64,000 bases of DNA, taken from assembly GCF_950295315.1 (NCBI RefSeq), contig NC_080164.1:11457220-11521219 (forward strand), read 5' to 3'. The notes below the pieces were generated by a model. The model had not been told where the DNA came from. It did not search any database and saw only the letters and a program-made list of their open reading frames with translations. The number at the start of each line of letters is the position of its first letter. The stretch's first letter is position 1. The stretch is from Erinaceus europaeus (taxonomy: Eukaryota > Chordata > Mammalia > Eulipotyphla > Erinaceidae). The position numbers were made by a program, and so were the translations under genes. Shown in pieces: positions 10,729 through 20,931 of this stretch.

Positions 10729-10980
10729 GAGAAGATGAGCTCTTGTGATGGTGGGAATGAACTAAGTCTTTGATCCAACTATTTCCATAGCCCTTCCACA
10801 CTCTCTTGGCTTCTACAACCCTGGAAAGTAGAGATTGCCCTGCTGCCCACCACCCCCTCCCCAAAGGAGTAAAACAATGAAACAAAAATAGTTTGACAAA
10901 GAGACTGTGGAACTGTGTGTGAGATTCTGTGTGTGTTTTGAAGAAACCTTGTGCTTTTTCTCTGATAAAAAATACATATA

Positions 10981-11275
10981 GGGAGTCGGGTGGTAGCAAA
11001 GTGGGTTAAGCGCATGTGGCGCAAAGCGCAAGGACCCGCGTAAGGATCCTGGTTCCAGCGCCCGGCTCCCCACTTGCAGGGGAGTCGCTTCACAGGTGGT
11101 GAAGCAGGTCTGCAGGTCTGTCTTTCTCTCCCCCTCTCTGTCTTCCCCTCCTCTCTCCATTTCTCGCTGTCCTATCCAACAATGAATAACATCAACGATA
11201 ATAATAACCACAACAACAATAATAAAAAAAAAACAAGGGCAACAAAAAAAAGGAAATAAATAAAACAAAACAAAA
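10981..11275 (+). mobile_element. SINE-A, full length with target duplication
   Basis: Near-consensus head GGGAGTCGGGTGGTAGCAAA, a B-box-like TGGTTCCAGCGCC, complete TC block and CAACAATGAATAACATC tail. The flanking AAAAATACATATA (10968-10980) recurs at 11276-11288. Appears recent. Confidence 0.95.
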
Positions 11276-11339
11276 AAAAATACATATAACTTCTCTCTTC
11301 TCCCATTAATACATACATCTTTAAAAATGTGTATCCATT

Positions 11340-11503
11340 TGTCTATTCATTGAGAAACAGAGGAATTGAAAGGGAAGGGGGAAATAGAAAATGAGAGACA
11401 CATGTAGAAAAGCTTTCCCCCTGCAGGTGGGTACGTAAGTGGTTTGAACCTGGGTCCCTGTGCATGATAATGCACATAGTCTTGGGCACACCACTGCCTA
11501 GCC
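11340..11503 (-). mobile_element. SINE-B, antisense
   Basis: Reverse body GAAAAGCTTTCCCCCTGCAGG at about 11408-11427, TTTGAACCTGGGTCC near 11443, reverse head GGGCACACCACTGCCTAGCCCC ending at 11503. The hairpin segment between is shortened. Confidence 0.85.
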
Positions 11504-11526
11504 CCTAGTAAATAAAGCTTTAAAAT

Positions 11527-11640
11527 AAATGCAGCTAGGAATATGTCACAGAGTAAGAGCACATGTATGAGATCCTGAGTTCAATTCCTGGCATTGTGAA
11601 TAGTGTAGACACTCAATGTTTCTTGTAAAACAAATAAAAG
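11527..11640 (+). mobile_element. SINE-C fragment
   Basis: A GCAGCTAGGAATATGTCAC head and TGAGTTCAATTCCTGGCAT (B-box-like) near 11576-11594, then an A-rich tail. Confidence 0.5.
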
Positions 11641-11644
11641 ATAA

Positions 11645-12105
11645 AGAATAGTGACTAAAGAGTCAGTGGGGAAGCAACTGTAGAAGTCAGACCTTCCACC
11701 TTCTACATCCCACACTGAACTTGGGTCCATACTCCCAGAGGATTAAAGAATAGGAAATATATCAAGGGAGGGGATGGGATATATAGTTCTGGTGGTGGAA
11801 ATTGTGTGGAATTGTACCCTTCTTACCCTATGGTTTTGTCAGTGTTTCCTTATTTTTTTTTTTATCTTTATTTGTTGGATAGCGACAGTCAGAAATTGAG
11901 AGGGAAGGGGTAATGGGGAGAGAGAGAGACAGAGAAACACCTGCAGCACTGCTTCACCACTCGTGAAGCTTTCCCCCTGCAGTTGGAGACCAGGGGCTCA
12001 ACCCTGGATCCTTGCACACTGTAACATGTGAACTCAACCAGGTGTGCCACCACCTGGCCCCTAGAGTTTCCTTTTTATAAATAAAATAAATGAATAAATG
12101 ATAAA
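11645..12105 (+). mobile_element. L1-Y 3' end, interrupted by a SINE-B
   Basis: Segment 11680-11851 matches the 3'-terminal 200 bases of L1-Y (CAACTGTAGAAGTCAGACC through TACCCTATGGTTTTGTC). It resumes at 12063-12105 with TTTTTATAAATAAAATAAATG. The intervening bases are a SINE-B flanked by an 11-base duplication of L1 sequence. Confidence 0.88.
11852..12062 (-). mobile_element. SINE-B nested inside an L1 3' end
   Basis: Full-length antisense SINE-B: T-rich left end, ATTTGTTGGATAGCGACAG, GCTTCACCACTCGTGAAGC (11950-11968) and reverse head ending CCACCACCTGGCCCC. The target duplication is AGTGTTTCCTT (11841-11851) / AGAGTTTCCTT (12063-12073), one mismatch. It gives a relative date: the SINE is younger than the L1 copy. 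Confidence 0.93.
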
Positions 12106-12107
12106 CA

Positions 12108-12143
12108 GATGATAGATTGATAGATAGATAGACAGATAGATAT
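12108..12143. repeat. (GATA)n repeat
   Basis: About eight GATA/GACA units after the L1 tail. Confidence 0.88.
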
Positions 12144-12400
12144 TGAACAAACTATAACTCCAAAGGAGAATGTAGGCCTTTCCCCCAGTTCACCCTGTGA
12201 TGCTGGAATACAGAGCCTGTTCCCAAAGACACTGCCTGGTTTATGTTCAAAGGGCTTCCGAGTATGCAGAAGGATGAAGGATTCATTCTAACAGTGACAC
12301 CCAGGGCAGACATGCACCTGTTTGAAGCAGTGTCAGAAGACTGTAGAGTGCAGTGACTGTGTAAAGTGGAAACTGATGGTCTCCTTCCGGACTTTACGGT

Positions 12401-12617
12401 CTCTTCCTAGAAGACAGTGGGCAAAAAGGTGGTGAGGGACACACTCTCTTAAATGTATTTATGTACATACTCTCTCACACTCTTGAGTTTTCATCCTGCA
12501 GCACTTTGGGCTTAATTGAAAGGGACAAAGAGGAGTGGTAGTAACATCACCTAAAAAGAATTTCTATCACAGTTTGGTACATGGTACACACATGCCCATG
12601 AACTGGGCCAGGCAATA
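12401..12617 (+). repeat. copy 1 of a local duplication
   Basis: Contains CTTCCTAGAAGACAGTGG, ACTCTCTCACACTCTTGAG, TTTTCATCCTGCAGCACTTT and AAAGAGGAGTGGTAGTAACATC in the same order as copy 2 at 13075-13283. Spacing about 670 bases. Divergence looks like 10-20 percent by eye. Not recognised as a known family. Confidence 0.8.
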
Positions 12618-12659
12618 GTTAACCTGATGGAGTCCACACTGTACATTTATCAAGGATCT

Positions 12660-12860
12660 GGGGCCAGGCAGTGATGCAATTGATTGAGTGCTCATATTAT
12701 AGTATACAAAGACCCAAGTTCAAGCCCCTGGCCCCACCTGCAGGAGAGAAGCTTCACAAGTGGTGAAGCAGGGTTGCAGGTGCCTCTCTGTCTCATTCTC
12801 TCTCTCTAGCTCCCCCACCCCTCTCAATTTCTCTATGTCTCTATGCAATAATACATTTAA
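12660..12860 (+). mobile_element. SINE-B
   Basis: Head GGGGCCAGGCAGTGATGCAATTGATTGAG, B box AAGTTCAAGCCCC near 12717, AAGCTTCACAAGTGGTGAAGC at 12749-12769, TC block and CTATGCAATAATA tail. It lies between the two halves of the local duplication. Confidence 0.9.
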
Positions 12861-12864
12861 AAAT

Positions 12865-13025
12865 ATCACAGAGATACAGTTTCATGTCCCCAACCATGAG
12901 CAGTGCTGTTGTCTCTCTCCTTTTCTCCTGTATCTCTCTTTCTCTCTGTTTCTCACCCCTTATTGGAAAAAAAATGAAAGGAAAAAGTTTATCTAGGGCA
13001 GCAGAACCACTAAGGCATAAAGATC
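12865..13025 (+). mobile_element. possible SINE-C fragment
   Basis: CCAACCATGAGCAGTGCTGTTGTCTCTCTCC followed by a pyrimidine block and an A-rich stretch resembles the back half of SINE-C. The head is not visible. Confidence 0.35.
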
Positions 13026-13074
13026 CAGTGAGGTTGTATAAGAAAATGAATCTACAAATGAATGTAAAACACAC

Positions 13075-13283
13075 TCTCTCTTCTTGGAAGACAGTGGACA
13101 AAAAGGTGGCAAGGGGCACACTCTCTTAAATACACTTGTGTGCATACTCTCTCACACTCTTGAGTTTTCATCATGCAGCACTTTTGACTTAATTAGACAG
13201 AGGTAAAGAGGAGTGGCATTGACGTCATCTAAAAAGGATTGCAATTTGGCAACTGTAAAAATGTCCATGAATTGGGATCAGGC
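13075..13283 (+). repeat. copy 2 of a local duplication
   Basis: Matches 12401-12617 over its whole length, for example CTTGGAAGACAGTGGACAAAAAGGTGG and CTCTCTCACACTCTTGAGTTTTCATC. It ends at a (CA)n tract. Confidence 0.8.
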
Positions 13284-13284
13284 A

Positions 13285-13285
<1 letters not shown>

Positions 13286-13321
<36 letters not shown>

Positions 13322-13331
13322 GGGGGGGGGG
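13286..13331. repeat. (CA)n followed by G run
   Basis: About 16 CA units, then CG and eleven G residues. The G run could take part in quadruplex-type structure, but only one run is present. Confidence 0.93.
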
Positions 13332-13519
13332 ATACCAATTATAGCAAATAGAGAGATGATAGTTGTAATACCTATGATATCAAGTGCCAAATCTACAATA
13401 GGACAGATAAAAAATGGAAGAACAGGGAAGAAATTCAACTGGGTCAGAATTCCTATAAATAACTGATCATTATAGTCTACTGACCAGTACAGTTCTCTGA
13501 ATCTCTAGTGATCCCAAAT

Positions 13520-13668
13520 TAAATAGAAGACTGCTATCAGGGGAGGGGATGGGATATGGAGATTGGGTGGTAGGAACTGTGTGGAGTTGTACCCCTCCTA
13601 CCCTATGGTTTTGTTAACTTATCCTTTCTTAAATAAAAAATAAATAAATAAAAATTTAAAAAAGAATC
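13520..13668 (+). mobile_element. L1-Y 3' end, 5'-truncated
   Basis: Starts at AGACTGCTATCAGGGGAGGGG and runs through GGAGTTGTACCCCTCCTACC and TATGGTTTTGTTAACTTATCC to an AAATAAAAAATAAATAAATAAA tail. Only the last 130 bases of the 3'-UTR are present. Confidence 0.9.
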
Positions 13669-13786
13669 TAGGGGAAAAAAACGACTGCATCTCACAGTCA
13701 GTGAATTCCAGTAAGGCATGTTAGAGGCTTAAATTTGGTGGAAAAATTCTGTGTAGTGGTAAAGAAAGCAAGATAGTAGTTCCTTT

Positions 13787-13972
13787 GGACTGTGTGGGGG
13801 CATACCTGGTTGACTGCACATGTTACAATGTGCAAGGGTCTAGGTTCCCTGGCCTGTGGGGGGAAAGTTTTGCAAGTGGTAGAACAGTGCTGCAGGGGTC
13901 TCTCTTCCTCTGTCTCCCCTTCCTCTCAATTTCTGGTTTTCTCTATCCAATAAATAAAGATAATTTTAAGAT
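13787..13972 (+). mobile_element. SINE-B
   Basis: GTGGGGGCATACCTGGTTGAC head, ACATGTTACAATGTGCAAGG, a degenerated B box (TAGGTTCCCTGG), AAGTTTTGCAAGTGGTAGAAC, TCTATCCAATAAATAAAG tail. Followed by a (GA)n tract at 13973-14003. Confidence 0.88.
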
Positions 13973-14003
13973 AAAGAGAGAGAGAGAGAAAGAGAGAGAG
14001 AGA
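13973..14003. repeat. (GA)n tract
   Basis: Purine run next to the SINE-B tail. Confidence 0.85.
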
Positions 14004-14694
14004 AATTTCTTTCTCTTGTCTCCCTGCAGATCCACAATCTTATTGGGCCTGGGGAAGCACACATTATTCCTTAAATTTGCATTTCATAATGTTAAAACAA
14101 AATATAGCAGAGATAACGTTGCCCCTGGGAAACTTAAGCTAGGGACAGCCAAGCTGGGCTCCCGTAACAGGAACACCTGACCTCTTTTCTTTCTTTCTTT
14201 TTCCCTGGAACTTTTCTTTCTGAGCCAAGAAAATGACACATCTTAATAGCAAACTGCTGAGTTAACTAAATAAAAGGTTTCGTAAACAGTTAGTGAAATC
14301 TTGAAATCTGAGTAGTGGGATATTCACAGCCTTACCTTTCTTGACTGGATCTAAATGCACATCACTAAAAACAACACAGAATGAGATGATGTGATACTTG
14401 GAACTGCTCCTGTGAGCTGACGCACAGGGGTTTCCAGCCATTCATTCATTCCACTGAGAGATTTTGAACTTTGCTACACAGTTTCCACTAGGCTTAAGTC
14501 AGTGGATAAGGGATGCCAAAGAATTGATCAGCTCTAATGGATCACTGATCATGCAGGATAAAGATTACATTAAAGCAGTCAACACAGGGAGCTAGTAAAA
14601 GGTCATACATGCTTACTAGTTTATAGTAATGGAATTGGAAAAAAATGTTTAGATTCTTAGGTAAATAACACTAGTCGGAGTTAATAGAAAAATG
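14004..14694. other. unassigned sequence, no gene seen
   Basis: Mixed-composition sequence with no recognised repeat and no coding signature. Confidence 0.45.
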
Positions 14695-14696
14695 AG

Positions 14697-14965
14697 GGAG
14701 CCCACCCATGGTATGCTGGGTAGAACACACATGTTGCTATCTGCAAGGGCATGGGTTCTAGCCCGTCCCCCTCCTGCAGGGAGGGAGTAGACTTCACTAG
14801 CAGTGAAGCAATGCTGCAGTTATTTCTCTTTCTCCCTCTAGATCTCCTCCTTCCCTCTCAATCTATCTTTGTTTCTATAAATAAATAAATGGGGGAAATG
14901 GCCACTTGGATAGATTGTGTAGGTACCAAACCCCAGGGGTAACTTAAGAGGAGCAGATAAATGAG
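14697..14965 (+). mobile_element. SINE-B with long-form tail
   Basis: Head GAGCCCACCCATGGTATGCTGGG, TGGGTTCTAGCCCGTCCCCC (degenerate B box), ACTTCACTAGCAGTGAAGCAATGC, TC block and ATAAATAAATAAAT. It then has a diverged copy of the extra tail segment (GTGTAGGTACCAAACCCCAGGGGTAAC). Confidence 0.8.
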
Positions 14966-15009
14966 TTCAAATTATTGCCACATAGAGACAGTAGCTTGGT
15001 TATAAATTA

Positions 15010-15215
15010 TGATGGGTCTGGGCAGTAGCACACTGGCTGAGTGTGCACGCTACAAAGTGCGAGGACCTGGGTTCAAGCCCCTCCTCCCTACTTAAAGGGG
15101 GGAAGCTTCGCAAGTGATAAAGCAGTGCTATAGTTATCTCTCCCTTTCTCTCTCTTGCTTCTGTCTTCTATATTCCCTCTCCCTATCTCTCTTTCCTGTA
15201 AATATAAATAGGTAT
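15010..15215 (+). mobile_element. SINE-B
   Basis: GGTCTGGGCAGTAGCACACTGGCTGAG head, GGACCTGGGTTCAAGCCCC (B box intact), AAGCTTCGCAAGTGATAAAGC, long TC block and a TGTAAATATAAATA end. Confidence 0.88.
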
Positions 15216-15865
15216 TATGAAAATGGTATATAGGCAAAACACATAAAACCTCAACATATGGTGGGGAGAACTCCTTGGTGAGAAGACCTCCATTGAACTA
15301 TGCAGGGAGTGGACTTCGGTGATTGAGTGGGGCTAGAGTTAGACTTGAAAGGACTGAGAGCCTGAACAGGGATTGCTGACTTGAGAACTACTACAGGTTT
15401 CTACACAGATCACCATCACCAAAAGATCTTAAATAAAGTACCAATTCAAGAAAACTGCAATTAATGTGACAGCAGCTCAGAAAAGGGAATATCAAAGGAA
15501 ATATTCAGAGGGGGGGATGATTGATTCTCAACAAAGAAAAGTGATAGATCAAAAGCAGAAAGATAAAGGAAATCATACTGGTTTTGGACAAAGACTACAC
15601 ACATTCAAACCCTATAAATAGATAAATAGGGAACAATTTTCTGAAAAAAAGTTAATGAAATGGAGCAACAACTGAGATATGGAAAATAATGATATGTGAC
15701 GATGGGAATAAAGCCAGTCAAATGCTACCACATCAATTAAGGAAACAGCAGGCCTCCAGAGCATAGACAAAAATAATACAACTTCTGAAGGCCCAACATT
15801 TACAAGACAACATGAAAGAACCAAGAGAAACATGTACCTCTCACTACTGATCTGCCTTGACATGA
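15216..15865. other. unassigned, possibly L1-derived purine-rich sequence
   Basis: A-rich plus strand with many short AAG/GAA codon-like runs resembles degraded L1 5'-UTR/ORF1 sequence, but no frame stays open and no motif is recognisable. A minus-strand open frame at 15612-15863 is hydrophobic and shows no domain. Confidence 0.3.
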
Positions 15866-15868
15866 AGC

Positions 15869-15873
<5 letters not shown>

Positions 15874-15910
<37 letters not shown>
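15874..15910. repeat. (CA)n microsatellite
   Basis: About 18 CA units. Confidence 0.97.
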
Positions 15911-15911
<1 letters not shown>

Positions 15912-16119
15912 GTACAGATTGCAAAGCTGAATATTCAAAGCTGTTTATACTTTATCAGAGCCCATTTCCCTGCGTGACTTTTTGTGGCTCTGTGTGTTTC
16001 AGGTGGCCTTGTTTATGTAGGTGAACACTTTATACGTGGAACCCTTTAATCAACATGGGAGGGGTGCATGGACTCTTCATTTATTGAGCTACTGTGATGC
16101 TCTTGGCTTTTCCTTAGGG

Positions 16120-16820
16120 TTACATGGAATGTGGAATGTGGTTAACCATTTTTTGTCTTGCTCTTTCCTCCTGATACTTACTCACAAACAGTCTGTCCAT
16201 GGAGTCCACCTGTATATACACCTGCTGAGCACACAGTTGGACAAACAGTTCCACTAAAGGATCCCGTGTCTTAACAACCTCTTGCTTTCTAGTCACCAGA
16301 TCTAGGGACCTATCAATGCTCTTTCTGGTGTCCATAATTATCTGTGCTTCACTGGTCTCAAAGAAGAGTACAGATGCTGTTTTATTGATAAAATGTTCTC
16401 TCTTCAAGGGAAAGATGAATATGGGATGATCCCACTCATAATCAGAAGTCGAAAAACAAGAACAGAGGGAAAAAAAATCAGAACCTGATGTGTTGCACTA
16501 AAGTAAAGGACTCTGGGGAAAGGAGGAGTGTTCAGAACGTGGTATATGTTTGTGGAGAGGACCTAGGTGTTTGGGGAAAGGGGAGTAGAATGTTATGTGG
16601 AAAACTGAGAAATGTTACACATGTACCAACTATTGTATTTTACTAATGTCCGTAAATCATTTATGTCCCCAGTAAAGGAGGGGGATTCTCTCTTCAGCTT
16701 TTTTCTCATGTTACTTTTGACATCTGTTTCTTTCTTCTGCATCTCTAGTGTCACCATGTCATTCAGATTGTTACCAATGTCAGTAAAGATCTGATGAATG
16801 AATGGATCTTCCCAAATTCA
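16120..16820 (-). pseudogene. protein-like relic on the minus strand, split by an L1 insertion
   Basis: Two open segments lie on the minus strand: about 44 codons from 16817 to 16686, and about 91 codons from 16395 down to a TAA near 16120. They have the same phase on either side of an L1 fragment bounded by a perfect 11-base target duplication, so before the insertion they formed one open frame of roughly 135 codons. Composition is protein-like: charged, Lys/Glu/Asp-rich upstream, mixed hydrophobic downstream with two close Cys-Ala-Gln/Gln-Leu-type stretches. A stop at 16818-16820 closes it upstream. I do not recognise the family. It could be a processed pseudogene, a degraded exon or an old transposon ORF. 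Confidence 0.35.
16407..16685 (+). mobile_element. L1-O 3' fragment with perfect target duplication
   Basis: Contains TGGGATGATCCCACTCATAA, AGAACCTGATGTG-like sequence, GTTATGTGGAAAACTGAGAAATGTTA and ATTGTATTTTACT, matching copies at 37345 and 44940. The direct repeat TTCTCTCTTCA lies at 16396-16406 and 16686-16696. No clear A-tail remains. It inserted into the minus-strand relic described above. Confidence 0.8.
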
Positions 16821-16859
16821 ACTTTCTTCATTTTGGATCCACAGAACCAACCCCTGCCT

Positions 16860-18500
16860 CCAATGGTCTATCCGCCGCATTATTTTCTGACTCTGTTATA
16901 CACTCAGGAATTCAAGCCATAGTGGGAGGGGCATCCAAGGATTTCCTCTATAGAATGGATTCAACATTAGTTCAGTATATTATAACATTCTAGTGCATAG
17001 TGTTTCCTACCAATAAGAACCACCAAATCCATTTTCTTTTTCCTCTTTCTCACTCTTTTCACTTCCCTTTATTATTTTTTGTCCATATTTGTTTATGTTT
17101 TAGAATAGTTAATAGCTCATTTCACAACAGTGGTAGATCACAAAATGGTAATGAGGCAAAGGCTGTAAAGGTAAAATTGGAATGTAAGAGCTTTAATTCC
17201 TCCCAGGTATTTATTTTATGAGAATGACGTCCTAGAGACAGGGCTTCCCACAAAGCTTATTTAAAGATAGCAAAACACAAGCTAAAGTAACATACATATT
17301 TATGAAACTCATGATACCTAAAATAAATATTTTACATTACATTTAAAAGTAAATATTTATCATGCAACTGAGCCACAGATCTATAATTACAACTGAATAT
17401 CATCTCTACACCTTTGTAATGATTTCCTATAATGTAAGCCTGGCTTTCTCTTCACATTTGTGTTCATTTCTTTTTTCACTCATCTTAAGAGTTTTAATGT
17501 TTAGTCATAAATGTCTAGCAATTGATTTAATAGCTTCTAAGTCTATTTTTTAAATTTTTAAATTAAGTTTGCAGATAGACATGATTTGAATAATCAAGAA
17601 TTTCTTTGAAAAGTGTCTTATGAAATGAAGTGATATTGTATTGGGGAAAATATGGGCTGAATTTGTTTCCCACATGTTTAAAGATTCATCACACATCATC
17701 CCAACAAACAACTGAGGAGAAAGCATGAGATTCAGGAAATTTAAACTTTATATAAGAAAATTGAAAACATTCACGTTAGGCTGAGAGTGAGAGAGAACTC
17801 ATTTTACTCACATATTGACAGGCCCACCTCCTCAGAGTGAGAGCCAGCCACATCCACAGGTGTAGTCTGTAAACATCCAAACCGACCTTCACCTCCTTTC
17901 TAAGCCACACCGACACCTGTTACTCCCATTTCCTGTGCAACAAAATTTCCTTCCCCCAGGCACTAGGTGGACCTGGGGAATATATGTTCTGGTTTGGTGC
18001 AGCAGTGTCTGTGTTCCCTTAAGCACTTCTTGACCTCAACAATATTTGGGTTTAACATCGTTACTATTATGCAAACACGATTTATTACCATTATATAGAT
18101 ACAATACATTCCTTAATTATGAGTTATGAATCCATGTCATTTTCAAACTATTAGTAATAGTGTTGTTTGCTAGAAACCCCTGCAGGGTTTTCACTTGGAC
18201 CTTAGTGGATTTCTCATTGTTAGTTCCCCTTTAAGAAACCCTTCAGGTTCTTAATGTGATAGCAAGAAGTCCTTTAGTAATAACTATAAGGAGACTTCTG
18301 GATATAAAATGGATATTTATTTCTTAAAAGAATAGGGGAGTAAAAATATCTATCATCTCCTCCCCCCAAATCTGTCTTTGGCAAGACTGATTTCAAAGGA
18401 GTGGGCCGGGGCCTGGGGGTAAAATGAACATTGCTTCTGAGTTCAAGGCTTCTCCTGAGTTAGAGGGCCTGGTTTGTGGAGAGAAAATAATTTATATTTA
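16860..18500. other. AT-rich unassigned DNA, no gene seen
   Basis: About 1.6 kb without a recognised young repeat. Short open frames at 16802-16993, 17000-17221 and 17362-17553 have no domain, and neighbouring bases show no exon context. Confidence 0.45.
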
Positions 18501-18504
18501 TATT

Positions 18505-18775
18505 TTATGTTATTTATTTATATATTTTTCCTTTTGCTGCCCTTGTTGTTTACTGTTGTTGTTGTTATTGCTGTCATTGTTGTTGGATAAGACAGAGAGA
18601 AATGGAGACAGGAGGGGAAGGGGGGGAGAAAAACAGACACCTGAAGACCTGCTTCACCACCTGTGAAGTGACCCCCCTGCAGGTGGGGAGCCGGCGGCTT
18701 GAACCAGGATCCTTACGACAGTCCTTGTGGTTTGTGCAACCTGCTGCTTAACCCACTGAGCTTCTGTCTGGCTCC
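18505..18775 (-). mobile_element. SINE-A, antisense
   Basis: TTTTGCTGCCCTTGTTGTTTACTGTTG tail, GGATAAGACAGAGAGAAATGGAGAC, the CTTCACCACCTGTGAAG hairpin at 18651-18667, CGGCGGCTTGAACCAGG (reverse B box) and head ending CTGTCTGGCTCCC. The flanks AATAATTTA and AATTATTTA may be an imperfect target duplication. Confidence 0.92.
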
Positions 18776-18784
18776 CAATTATTT

Positions 18785-19555
18785 AAATTTCTATGATCTT
18801 CCTGAGTCTTTTTCCTTGGCATTCAAGGTAGATTGAAGAAAAAGAAAAAAAAAAAGTTAACAGTTCATCCCAACTAGCCAATTGTCTAAATGGACCAAAA
18901 CAAAGAAGAGTCAGTAGAGGTGTGAGAAGGAAAACAGCCTATATGGGATTGTGTGATTGGCAGTAGGTCACACAGTCACCATCTTTGAGATGTCTGCCTC
19001 TTTGATGTAGCTTGTTTGGCAATACAAGCTAAGTCAAGGTGTTTGCATTACAAAAAGAAATGTCAACTCTGGAGTTCACATTCAATTAGACTATCATTGC
19101 TTTCTCAACAAAACTCTTGTTTTTCTAAAGCTTTAATGTATTCAGTAAATTATCCAAGGTTCACCCCCCCACAGTTAAATCTCAGTCCTTCTAATAAAAG
19201 TAGATAGTCATGTCTGTATTCTTGAAGAAATCTCTCCCAGAATTTCCTGACTTTTCCAATTTGGAATTATTGGCTTCTGTATATGTTGGCCAACAATAAC
19301 ATAGAACCATCCTGGATGTTTTTCTTATTCTTGAATTACCCTCATTTCAGTTGTCTTTATGCTTACCGCTTGATAAAACATGTAAGGGAGGTACATATAT
19401 TTTCATCTATTTGCAATTACATACATAATAATATAATTTTCATTATATATATATTCATTTTCATAAGTTCATCATTCTATGTAGACTATTTCAGATTGAG
19501 AAAGATGTGTCATATACCCCAATTTGGGATGATGTCCATTTAAGTGGTATATTAT
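18785..19555. other. unassigned sequence, no gene seen
   Basis: AT-rich, with an alternating AT/TA patch near 19410-19455. Nothing recognised. Confidence 0.45.
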
Positions 19556-19602
19556 ATTCTCTCTCTCTCTCTCTCTCCTCTCTCTTTCTCTCTGTCTCTC
19601 TG
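19556..19602. repeat. (TC)n tract
   Basis: About 20 TC units with one CC interruption. Confidence 0.93.
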
Positions 19603-19835
19603 TTGTGGAATACACATATTTTCTTCAAGGCCCTGCTCAAGTGTTGCCTCTTCCAGGAAGCTTGTGTTGATTGTCTCTTCTTAGCTTCTTTAGCCTAGTT
19701 TGTACTACTGATCTCAGGATATTAAGCCTTGTCTCTCTTGTAATTAGTCTCCTAATTTCAAGTTAGGGCAGGATTTAATTCTGTGTTATGTCTTCGGGTC
19801 TAGGAAATGACCACATTCTCCATAACATGGTTCTC
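19603..19835 (+). mobile_element. L2 LINE 3' end, ancient
   Basis: TTCAAGGCCCTGCTCAAGTGTTGCCTCTTCCAGGAAGCTTGTGTTGATTG is close to the conserved L2 3' region, followed by a C/T-rich stretch and a degenerate terminal part. Pre-eutherian insertion by family age. Confidence 0.7.
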
Positions 19836-20090
19836 AAAGTTCTGAAAATAGAGACATAGTCAACCATAGCACTGGCAAAGTCAGTCACCCATCTGGTTTA
19901 GAGAGAGGTGCTACCTGAGTTCTCCCCCAGGGTGCTTAGTTCTAGCACTCTTCCAAAGGACCAAAGCTTGAAGAAGGGAGAGAACTGAGTTTCTACCTCT
20001 CTTCTCACCTATCCTCTGCTGATCCCACCTCTTGTCCTATCTAGAGTGTTTCTAAGTAAGAACATAATCATCCTTATGCCTTTTCCCCAA
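19836..20090. other. unassigned sequence
   Basis: No recognised feature. Confidence 0.4.
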
Positions 20091-20105
20091 AGAATAGATT
20101 TTCTT

Positions 20106-20411
20106 TTTTTTCTTCTTTTTTTTAATATTTATTTTTATTTTATTTATCTATTCCCTTTTGTTGCCCTTGTTGTTTTATTGTTGTAGTTATTATTGTTGTT
20201 GTTTGTCGTTGTTGAATAGAACAGAGAGAAATGGAGAGAGGAGGGGAAGACAGAGAGGAGTAGAGAAAGATAGACACCTGCAGACCTGCTTCACCACCTG
20301 TGAAGCGACTCCCCTGCAGGTGGGGAGTCGGGGTTCGAACCGGGATCTTTATGCTGGTCCTTGTGCTTTGCGCCACCTGTGCTTAACCCGCTGCAATACA
20401 GCCCAACTCCC
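20106..20411 (-). mobile_element. SINE-A, antisense, full length with 15-base target duplication
   Basis: AGAATAGATTTTCTT occurs at 20091-20105 and again at 20412-20426. Reverse tail GCCCTTGTTGTTTTATTG, body with CACCTGTGAAGCGACTCCCC, reverse B box GGGTTCGAACC at 20332-20342, head ending CAGCCCAACTCCC. One of the cleanest insertions in the window. Confidence 0.96.
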
Positions 20412-20426
20412 AGAATAGATTTTCTT

Positions 20427-20865
20427 AAAAAAGGGTATGATTATCTTCTTGCCAAAGAAAATTTAAGAGAACTACTTGAGTTTTTCAAAAGGATGATTTT
20501 CAAGCCAGGGGTCTTTGTCTAAGCTACCCCTTTTTCTCTCTATGGTAAGATCATTGTGGAAGTAGCAATGCATATTTCTCTGGTGGTTACTGTTTTCCTC
20601 TTGGCTTGAAATGTATCTCAAAGGTATTTTTATTTTCCCTCAGCAAAGTCTTTCCCCCTTTAAAACTGGTTAACAATAGACAGCCTTAGGAGCACACCTG
20701 AAGCCCTGTGCATATGAAATCAATGGTAACTCACAGCAGTCTCCAAGGACTCTTTTTAAAAATCTCCTTGGACCCCACATCTCAGAAAGGAACTAAAAAA
20801 AGCTAAATACCATTACCATGCATGAGGCATTTCACTTCTTTCTACTTTAATTTCTAAAAGAAAAA
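20427..20865. other. unassigned sequence, no gene seen
   Basis: No recognised feature. Confidence 0.45.
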
Positions 20866-20866
20866 A

Positions 20867-20868
20867 AT

Positions 20869-20908
<40 letters not shown>

Positions 20909-20931
20909 GAGAAAGAAAGAAAGAAAGAAAA
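20867..20931. repeat. (GAAA)n repeat
   Basis: About 15 GAAA units with one GAGA interruption. Confidence 0.96.

Noticed and set aside
20867..20931. CRISPR-like array
   Set aside because: Simple tetranucleotide repeat in a mammalian genome; no spacer structure.
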